Shown: positions 56,476-64,000 of the stretch, piece by piece | Layout of the letters: every line of letters starts with the position of its first letter | Numbering within the stretch: the stretch's first letter is position 1 | NCBI GenBank assembly: GCA_012184525.1 | Contig: WOFQ01000005.1 | Coordinates: forward strand, 930,001-994,000 | DNA from: Xenoacremonium recifei | Lineage: Eukaryota; Ascomycota; Sordariomycetes; Hypocreales; Nectriaceae | Direction of reading: 5' to 3' | Length of the DNA stretch: 64,000 nt | Notes under the pieces: generated by a model | The model's input: only the letters and a program-made list of their open reading frames with translations | Database searches by the model: none | Told to the model about the DNA's origin: nothing | Translations under genes and position numbers: made by a program

Positions 56476-57737
56476 ATGCTGCAAGGCTTCATTGCGCGAG
56501 GACCCCAGCTACGTACTCGTCTTCAAGTCGCTCTAACCCTATCTAGCTTTTCACAAACCTATATCCGCTGCTTTGTGACGCGCCCCAACATGTCCATGCA
56601 GCAGCTTCAAGCCGTCAAACAAGGGGGGCCGTTTGTCCAAGTCACAGTCCCCGTCCCGAAGCCTGGCCCAGATGAGATCTGTGTCCGGTCCAAGGCCGTA
56701 TCACTCAATGCCATTGACTGGAAGAACCTCAAATTTGGCGCTCTAGTACAGTCCTGGCCAACAGTGCTTGGAATTGAGGGCGCTGGTATCGTTGAGTCTG
56801 TCGGAGACGATGTGTCTTATTTCAAGCCTGGAGATGAGGTCATGGCTTGGCTTCAGAGAACAGACACCAACGGCGCATTCCAGGATGTTTATAAAGTGAA
56901 GGAGCTCACCGTGGCCAAGAAACCAAAAGGTCTCGCATTTGAGGAAGCATCTTCTTTGCCGTGAGTAACATTAAGTGTTTTATGGCAGAATCACTTACTG
57001 AATCTTGACCACCTACCCAGAATCTGCTTTCTCACAGGCGCGGCCACTATCATGGCTGGATTGAAAGTTCCCATTCCTGGTCTTAGCAGAAAGGACGCAC
57101 CAACTAGCCACTTGCGATCAGTTATTGTTCTTGGTGGAAGCTCTGGTGTAGGCTCAGCAGCTATCCAACTCTTGCGCACCGCATTGCCTGCCGCTGTCAT
57201 CATCACGACAAGCTCCATTGCCCATCACGAAACTCTGAAAGCGCTGGGTGCGTCCACATGTCTTGAGAGAGCCGCTCAAAGTGATCCCGCTGTGATCAAA
57301 GCCGCAACCATCGACGGCCTAGGAGTAGACGCAATTATTGACGTCGTCGGTGCTCTCCATGATGATCCGGCTGTGTTCGATGCATTCAGGGCCGACGGCC
57401 CAAAGCTTTACTCATTGGTCATTACACGACCAGGCGCGGAGTTTCCGGAGGGTGTCAAAGGAACTTGTGAGTCCACTATTACTAGCTCTTTCATTCTTGA
57501 GACTACATCAGATAACCTTCTGTCTGCAACTCACTAACATTGGGTTTTATAGTGGTTGGCGGCCAGGACACCTTGAACATGGAGCCGAAGGCGATGAAGT
57601 ATCTTACTAGCCTCGTGGAAGATGGAAAGTATGCGTTGCCCAAAACGGAAGTGGTTGGCAGCGGATATCAAGCTATCATAGATGGTGTGGAGAGAGTTCC
57701 GCAAGTGAGCGGTAAGAAGCTGATTGTTACATTGTGA
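56476..57737 (+). CDS. Zinc-type alcohol dehydrogenase-like / quinone or enoyl reductase (MDR superfamily)
   Basis: Model: join(56476-56960, 57021-57466, 57553-57737), three exons in phase, 371 residues from ATG 56476 (a shorter start at 56590, MSMQQLQAV, is possible). The first 38 residues are basic and hydroxylated (MLQGFIARGPQLRTRLQ) and could be a mitochondrial presequence. The GroES-like domain carries W-K-N-L-K-F-G and GIEGAGIVESVGDDVSYFKPGDEV; the cofactor motif is VIVLGGSSGVGSAAIQLL. The catalytic zinc cysteines of true alcohol dehydrogenases are not seen, so it is the zinc-less quinone/enoyl reductase branch, also used as trans-enoyl reductases beside polyketide synthases; none lies here. 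Confidence 0.9.
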
Positions 57738-59457
57738 AGTATTGGATTGGAAAAGCTTCTTGCTCTCACAGCATATGAAGCTACTGGACGATCGTGCTCA
57801 TGATTCTAGGTTAGATCTCAGTATAACCTTCCCTTAGAGAGCGGTCACGTAGTGTCATTATATCTTTACGCTCACGCTCTTTGTGAATTTGGCCAATAAT
57901 TGTCTGTATGCTACATAGTCTTATTTCAACGTTTATTGTATTCGATATTGTGGTTTCTGCTTCATGGATATTACGGCCAGATCGGTACATACAAAAAGAG
58001 CGACATACCGCCTCCCATATCTTTCTTCTTTTTCAATTTCTTTGCTTTTAAAACATGGCTATCCGCTGTAAACGAGCCGCCTGCAAAGAAACTGGAGAAA
58101 TAGCAATCCCTATACACCTCGGTGAACTGACTAGGGTCGACGTTGTTGATTGATGTGAACTTTGTCATCTTCTGTCCCTCGAACTGAGAAGCACAGTCGA
58201 GCCTATTAACGATCATATGTGGGCCAACCTGCAGCCAGCACGGCCTCGTTGTTGCCCACCGATAACCGTGACGGAGGTCTCGATGCCTCTCAGCAGCGCC
58301 TGAATTGCAACGTGTGCGCTGCGCGGGAGCGATCCGTACGACCCCTAGGCACCTTCTGACAGATTTTCAGGAAACCTTTCCATAATGCATCGAACTTCCT
58401 TTCAGAAACCCGCTGAGGCGTCCCTTTCAGAGAATCAGGTGGGACTTAGGCACACTGGATTCGCCTGGACACATGACCCAGCTGGAAGGGTCATTTGCGC
58501 GAGCTGGTGACAGAATGCGCCTTGTTTGCCTCGTCGATACCCAATTTGGCTTGGCGAATTTATTGGGTGATGCGATGGAACTAGACACGGCAAGATGATT
58601 GGCTCGATGCTCGTGGGCGTCAGAAAGCCACGGAGCAGCATTGCAGGGTGGTTTTGCTGTGCTATCCTTCTGTTGCTGATATCCCCACGGAGGTGGCCGG
58701 GTCGGCTAGATCCGTATCCTCTTAAGCACTCGGACGTTGGCAGAAGCGCTGGTCACTGCGTGTGCGACGCGGGTATGCGCTGCTAAACAAGTCGATTGTC
58801 ATGTCACGATGCGTTCTGGCGGGATGTATATCTTCAAGGGGCAAGGTAACGCATCTGCGGCCGCAGCACCGTCTCACGAGGAGCGCTTCCAAGGATTTGC
58901 CCCGCTTGTCAGCCATGTGGCCGCAGTCAATCAGCCCGGGAGAAGTCGGTCGATGCAGGCCTTGCAGGATTCGGTGTGCCGTCGCCTGCATGATGGCCTC
59001 AGAGAGACGAATGGCTGGCCATGGTCTATCCTCAGACGATCCACCTTTGCTGACTTGGCCATTCCAGCGCTGGTCTGGGTTGCAGGCGACTCAACACGTA
59101 GCCAGTGGGTTATATAAGAAGCCGTTATGGAGTCTGAAGCAGGGCTGTGAGCAGGACTCAGAATATCACAGGGAAGCGGGGTCCAGAATCACCAACATCC
59201 CAAACCAAGGCAAACGCCATATCAAGGCTGCATCCCATAACCGCTCGCATTCCGACTAAGGATATGCATATCCGGGCGTGAGAAATACCGAAATTGCACT
59301 CTTCCTTCTATTATCCGTGTTCCCCGCAATGGATGGGTGGCTCGTCATAGAATAACCTCTGTAACAGGCCACCTTGTTGCTTCGGTTGGAAGACTCTGGC
59401 GGCCCAATTTAGCCTAGCCAGCCGAAGCTCTCCAACTCCCGCCGCGGCGACACCTGA
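57738..59457. other. Gene-poor stretch of about 1.7 kb
   Basis: Overlapping frames at 58737-59259 have no domain. A TATA-like GGTTATATAAG lies near 59107, but no supported gene follows. Nothing else recognised. Confidence 0.35.
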
Positions 59458-59943
59458 TCATCCGAGATGCTGCGAAAATATTTTGATGAAAGATTCGAAC
59501 TCTCCATAACTGAGCTTCCCGGATGGCGACATCAGGTCCTCCCTCTGCACGATATGAAAGTTGGATCGGTGGCGGATCAGTTAGACATAGGTCCTCACGG
59601 AGCCTAGTGCCTGAGGCAGGGTGGGATTGCTGGGTGAGCCGCGGGCATCCCAGAAGTCGGGGTTTAGTAGACAAGCAGGGAGCGGCTTTGAGTATACCTT
59701 GTCAGAGTTCCAGACGAGTTGGAGGCGAGCATGTCCGACGATGGTGATGGAACGTCCCGTTGTAAAGATGTAAGGATCGATGTGGGAGCTGGACTTTCGC
59801 GAGACGAGGTCAAGGTGTGGATGCAGCGTGTCTAGCATGGCACGAGAAAGCTCATCGGCAAGCGATGGAGCAGCATCGGCTGGGATGGGTTGGTAAATCA
59901 ACTTACTGAAGATGTCATATTCTTGGAGTAAGGAGAACGTGGC
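59458..59943 (-). pseudogene. Fragment of a fungal protein family, with an in-frame TAA
   Basis: Read on the minus strand from a possible acceptor (TTAACAG at 59944-59946), 59943 to 59458 is one frame of 161 codons except for TAA at 59581-59583. The stretches SHIDPYIFTTGRSITI, LQLVWNSDKVYSKPLP and SVRTYV(stop)LIRHRSNFHIVQ match a conserved arrangement known from many hypothetical proteins of filamentous ascomycetes (ID-PLHxQ, LHLIWxxDRI, LRTYAHLIRxxSDF). The stop falls where family members continue, and CAA-to-TAA is a RIP-type change. The upstream exon is not found, so it is also truncated. Function of the family unknown. Confidence 0.6.
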
Positions 59944-60336
59944 CTGTTAAGCTATTTTCCTCACTACCTGTCTGAATCAGGCAACAACTGAAGTCTCAGC
60001 TATCTGGGTAGCTTCTCAATTCGATCCAGAACACGCTTGTTGACGATTACAGCGCGCAGCACACCCCTGCTTTCAGCTGAAGTTGAGAACCCTCATCAGC
60101 CATGCAGAGGGTAGCCTTCTGGCATTTTTCATTGGCTAAAACGCCGTGTCAGCTTACTGCATATGCATCTTTCAGGCAAGCCGTCATGTTTGATTATGGC
60201 CTGAGGCAGGGCTAGTTCATCCCTGCGCCCTGCGAGCACCGACGGTAGGTTTTAATTGCTCCTCGCAGTTACAAAATTCAGAGGCGTGGGTTCTCCTCTC
60301 TGCATAGTCGTGAACGGCACGACCTACCCGAGTACC

Positions 60337-61955
60337 ATGAATCGAAAAAGCAAACCAAGCAGCACTCGGAGTGCGTACCAACCTATTGAAACTTGCAGCT
60401 TCAAACCTCTCAACGAGTACACAACGCCTGAGCTCCAGGCCCTTCGAAAAAAGACCCGCCACCTCGACGCAGCCCCGACGTATCCTTTTCATTTACCCCC
60501 CAAGGCGATCCTGTCGGTCCTCAGCCAACGGGAGTCTCTCAACGAGCCATTTCCCATTCACTCAAGAAGGGGGAATTCTGCAAGAAGAGATCGTAGAAAG
60601 ATTGTGTCGCGCCCGAACGCGTTCGAGCCTCGAATCGAAGAACATCCCTCTGCTAGCTCCTCTGGCAAACAAGAAAACGGATGGGATCAATTTATGTTGT
60701 GCGCCGCCGTCCTCGCAGCTTATTACTTTATTTTCGGGACTTTCTACTACAAGGTCCTTTGCCTTAGCATACTAGCCGTCTGGGTCTATCCGGTCGTCAT
60801 TCGAGGAACCATTGCATCCTTGCCCAGAGAGCAACATCTCTCGCTAGGGGAGCGGTTTCGCTCATGGGCACTCGACTTTGTGAAGATTCTTGTCTACTTA
60901 TTACTGATAATCTGGTGCATCATACTCAGCCCTTTCCATGCCTTTGTTCGCACACCAATGGACGCCTGGGTACAATACTCCGATCATCCCAGCTTCCGAC
61001 CTTTCAATATTCTGCACGACCCTGGCAAGTCTGGAACTGTAGAGTAGGCTATAAGTTCTTCCTCCTTACCACACGGTGACTCTAATTGTGAATGGTACAG
61101 GGTATTCGCAATACACGGCCTGGGGTCTGATTCCTCAAGCGCTTGGAGATATAACGACAACGGGACGGAAGTTTCCTGGCTTAGCGATTTACTTCCTAAG
61201 CAAAGTGGGCTTGAAAACATAAAAGTCACCATACTGAACCATCAAACTAGATGGGACTCCCACTCCCCGGAGGTTGAGTTTGACACTTATGCCAAGATGA
61301 TGTTGGATGATATTGAGCATGTTCACCAGGTCTGAATGCCCTCCGTATCTTGACGCGACAGCATGTATTTAATCAGCCTGACATTGAATAGCAAAATCGG
61401 CCTGTCATCTTCATCGCTCATAGCTTTGGAGGCCTGCTTCTGAAAAGGGTACACTCTTTCCCCTCTTAAAAGTCGAGTCTGATGGTGTTGCTATTGCTAT
61501 TTTTCTACTGAGTCTGATCCTGACATCCTTCTACCATGTAGATTCTCGTGCTTGCGAAGACACGGTCAAAGCATATTTCCCAAGCAACTAGAGGAATCCT
61601 ATTCCTTGGAGTTCCCCATTATGGCACTACAAAGGCGCTTTTTGCCTCTCTCCTTTCCTGTACCGCATACTGGAGAGGCTCTTCAACAGCTATGCTAGAC
61701 TACATGTCTGAGAGAAATCCGGCAATCAAATCCTTGGATGAAGACTTCTACGAAGCCTACGCACAATCGCGCCAAATTAACGGTTATAGCGTCCCATATA
61801 TCTGCAACTTCTTGGAAATGCGGCCTGAAAAATACGGTAAACTCTCGCTCGGACCGGTAGATATTCCCATTCGTAAGAGCTTTGCTTGCCCCCTACATTT
61901 CGCTGACGATGGACTAGACAGTGAGCACAAAGTCTGGAAAACTTCAATATGCTGA
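60337..61955 (+). CDS. Membrane-anchored alpha/beta hydrolase (SERAC1/GPI-deacylase-like), C-terminus frameshifted
   Basis: Model: join(60337-61043, 61101-61329, 61392-61448, 61542-61955), four exons; the present frame stops at TGA 61953-61955. The N-terminal 150 residues are soluble and basic, then two TM segments (about 137-165 and 190-215). The hydrolase domain starts VFAIHGLGSDSSSAW with the oxyanion H-G and the nucleophile elbow A-H-S-F-G-G-L (the G of G-x-S-x-G is replaced by A, as in many SERAC1-like proteins). GVPHYGT follows. Near 61938-61941 four A residues shift the frame: the next frame (61942-62088) reads on as LQYAENVYLDTNHRGLNKFK and ends TAG 62086-62088, the usual family tail. 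One A fewer would give about 512 residues. Such domains often form the N-terminus of fungal NLRs. Confidence 0.75.
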
Positions 61956-62182
61956 AAATGTGTACCTGGACACCAACCATCGAGGGTTAAACAAGTTCAA
62001 GTCATCTACTGACCCCAACTTCGAGAAGTTCCTGAGACATTTTCACCTTGCATTGCGCCAGAACAACGCGCAGAAGGGATCACAGTAGTGGAGCCAAACA
62101 CCCAGACCAAGCAGACACTCTACATTGCGTGAAATCTGTTGAGTATCTCTACACCCACGTGGGATCATGAAGTCTTTCTAGT

Positions 62183-63330
62183 ATGACACAGAGTCATCGG
62201 GATCGAGCCGTTGCACATTACACCGCTGGGTTACAGCTCTTGTTCAAGGCTACCCATGATACCAGTGACACGTCCGACTTCGATTGCGTCCTTGCCACTT
62301 TATGGCCCATGATTGTCTACGAGCAGAGGATGGGGACGGCTGCGGTATAGGTCTCATCACTCACCGCCACGGAGCAACATCGCTGCTTCAAGTGAGAATG
62401 CGCGATCTTAGATCTGTACTTCAACGAGATACAAAGTACGGAGATAATAATCTTGACAACCCTTCCATCGCAAGAGAGGAAGGGGACGAATACCTTTCGC
62501 CGATTGCCACACGAATTCTCGTCTAGATATCATTGATGGATGGAGCAGCAGCTCTACATGGCCTAGGAGGGACCTTCAATGACCTGCTCGGCGAGGCCCT
62601 GTTTGACACAGCTGAAGACAGGACGCTCTATTGGCCCAAGGGATTGATCACCCTACGAAAGCATTCCAACATGGTATATCAAAAGATTTGGGGCATCTCG
62701 TACCCGTAAAGTCAATTGCTTGAAGATCTTGAGAGTGCGCAGGTTTTGAGCCTATACGCGGAATCGGGCCAACTCCGTTGCATTTTGGCCAAGATTGTGA
62801 GGAGCTGTGAGAATCTCGACTATGAGGCTCATGTTGAGAGGTTTAGCCACGCTATGGATGATATCGAGATGAGATACAGCGAAATATTCTCGGCCGCAAG
62901 CGTGGTTGAGGTTCCAGCCGACGGCTCTCACCGTGGGTTTGTCATGAACATCCGATTTATCGTTCCGTTTTACTACGCCATTGCGCTCTGCTATTATCGG
63001 CTGGTCCAAAAATCCGAATCACTTTGCAATGCGCAGCGGAAGGCTTTGCGGGAATTGATGACGTTGGCATTCCAAGGACATCGCGATGAGGGCGACACAG
63101 CAATGGGCCGAATCGCCTGGCCGCTATTCATAGCTGCCCTGGAATCTGATGATGCTATACATCGGACTTGGATTATGGAGCGGTACAAAGTTATCGCGAA
63201 CGAAGGAGAGAATTATAGAGCATATAGGGCGCTTCAACATTCGTTTGCAAAGCAAGGAACACATGAGAGACGAATCAGCTACTGGGATCTGATTCAACAA
63301 CATAATGTCGAACAATTTGTAATTATATAG
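62183..63330 (+). pseudogene. Zn2Cys6-type transcription factor remnant (regulatory domain only)
   Basis: The fungal-specific regulatory domain (domain found at the C-terminal side of Zn2Cys6 factors) is recognisable: HYTAGLQLLFKAT, LATLWPMIVYE, then in another frame HRHGATSLLQVRMRDL, GGTFNDLLG and the long final block FSHAMDDIEMRYSEIF to EQFVII. There is one frameshift near 62305-62350 and in-frame stops at 62524 (TAG, where tryptophan TGG would fit) and 62707 (TAA, where CAA would fit). No zinc-cluster exon lies upstream, since the hydrolase gene ends at 62088. Both stops are RIP-type changes. The last 204 codons (62716-63330) remain open. Confidence 0.65.
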
Positions 63331-63600
63331 AACTTTGTAATAAGCAAAGGGCAAGGATTTTGGTGTATTTGCCTCGAAACCCGAGTCACAATTACTCTAC
63401 CAACTTCTCTTTCACAGGGTCGACGCCAGAGTGAACCAGATTTTCTCAACCATGTGTATTAAAAGATAGCCTCGCCTTGCAAGTACATATTATAACAGGG
63501 TATATGTATAATTATTACTTTTCAACTAATCATTCTGTTCCTACAACAGACCCTCCCATCACAGCCTGTAGCCTGAATAGCGTTGGTAAGTGCAAAGCAA
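63331..63600. other. Convergent intergenic region
   Basis: AT-rich 3' flanks of the regulator remnant and the siderophore transporter. Confidence 0.4.
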
Positions 63601-64000
63601 TTACCAAACGGTTCCCTTGACCTGCTTGATGTTCTTGACGTTGATGTCCTTCCACATAAGCACGGAGACCAGGGTGATGGAGTACATGCAGACAGCGGTA
63701 ATCAGCATGAGACGCTGAGTGTCACCGTAAGCGTGGTTGATAGCATCACGGGCGGGAGAGCCAATGGGATAAGATGACTGCACGGTCAGATCGCCGTAGA
63801 TGCTGGCGAAGTTGTCGATAGCACTAGCGGGCAGGTACTCCATCAACTTCTTGGGGAAGATGCTAGTCCACATAGCCGCAGCAATGGTAGAGCCGATGGA
63901 GCCGCCGACGCTGGCGACCATGCCTTCCATTGCGAGGATGGCCGTGATGTCCTCGTGGCGGGAAACAGCCATGACAGTCATCTGCTCACAAATGACCAGG
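63601..64000 (-). CDS. MFS siderophore-iron transporter, 3' part (continues beyond the window)
   Basis: The frame is open from the right edge to TAA 63601-63603 and codes for the last 132 residues. The stretches VSRHEDITAILAMEGMVASVG, GSTIAAAMWTSIFPKKLMEYLP and GDTQRLMLITAVCMYSI are typical of the last two TM segments and the connecting loop of the fungal siderophore transporter branch (MirB/Sit/Arn type), which takes up ferric siderophores at the plasma membrane. No intron is seen in this part. Direction of growth is into the missing sequence, so gene length and promoter are unknown. Confidence 0.9.
   Translation of the reverse strand, partial: LVICEQMTVMAVSRHEDITAILAMEGMVASVGGSIGSTIAAAMWTSIFPKKLMEYLPASAIDNFASIYGDLTVQSSYPIGSPARDAINHAYGDTQRLMLITAVCMYSITLVSVLMWKDINVKNIKQVKGTVW

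Noticed and set aside
58737..59259. Two overlapping plus-strand frames of 126 and 165 codons
   Set aside because: They lie in different frames over the same DNA, neither with a recognisable feature.
1..64000. tRNA, rRNA or CRISPR features
   Set aside because: No box A/box B pair with a cloverleaf, no rRNA-like stretch and no regularly spaced repeat array was seen by eye; a tRNAscan run would be decisive.

Overview
The window is nuclear DNA of a filamentous ascomycete (Pezizomycotina, most likely a Sordariomycete). Genes carry short introns of about 47-115 bases with GT(A/G)NG donors and (C/T)AG acceptors. There are Zn2Cys6 regulators, SP-family sugar transporters, a CYP51, a GT64, a fungal MFS siderophore transporter and ankyrin/STAND-type accessory proteins. 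Several non-genic or broken stretches carry CpA-to-TpA type nonsense changes like those left by RIP. All exon boundaries below were worked out by hand from splice signals and reading phase.

Layout. 1-4.1 kb: tail of a gene at the edge, then about 4 kb with nothing convincing. 4.2-4.8 kb: a secreted or GPI-anchored CAP/PR-1 protein. 5.1-16.0 kb: a catabolic-looking cluster of a Zn2Cys6 regulator, two Gfo/Idh/MocA oxidoreductases, an alpha-glucoside-type MFS transporter and an intracellular type I sulfatase, interrupted by an ankyrin-repeat gene. Seven copies of a 15-base element, consensus CGGGGAGTATCGGCA (CGG-N7-CGG), lie only in the promoters of these genes, including the regulator's own leader. 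16.7-21.0 kb: a Baeyer-Villiger monooxygenase and a LovD/EstB-type serine hydrolase, head to head. 22.6-25.6 kb: a large Zn2Cys6 regulator. 27.5-29.1 kb: a CYP51. 30.4-32.0 kb: a fungal multi-TM protein. 32.4-34.1 kb: an amidohydrolase. 34.6-37.8 kb: two unknown proteins, head to head, that seem distantly related. 38.6-41.9 kb: a fungal ubiquitin-like-domain/zinc protein and a short decayed or miniature copy of it. 43.1 kb: a small CxxC protein. 44.4-45.5 kb: a GT64. 46.3-47.3 kb: a kinase-like protein. 50.2-52.1 kb: a second alpha-glucoside-type MFS. 54.3-55.9 kb: an ammonium transporter with a probable GC-AG intron. 56.5-57.7 kb: a zinc-type enoyl/quinone reductase. 59.5-63.3 kb: a decayed zone with a pseudogene fragment, a membrane-anchored alpha/beta hydrolase with a late frameshift and a Zn2Cys6 regulator remnant with in-frame stops. 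63.6-64.0 kb: the 3' end of an MFS siderophore-iron transporter.

How the genes may work together. The shared CGG-N7-CGG element suggests that the regulator at 5.1-7.2 kb controls itself, the divergent oxidoreductase pair, the transporter and the sulfatase. Inferred logic: the transporter imports a sulfated sugar or glycoside, the cytosolic sulfatase removes sulfate, and the two NAD(P)-dependent oxidoreductases process the sugar. The monooxygenase/hydrolase pair would fit oxidation of a ketone to an ester followed by ester cleavage; only a weak motif match links it to the cluster.
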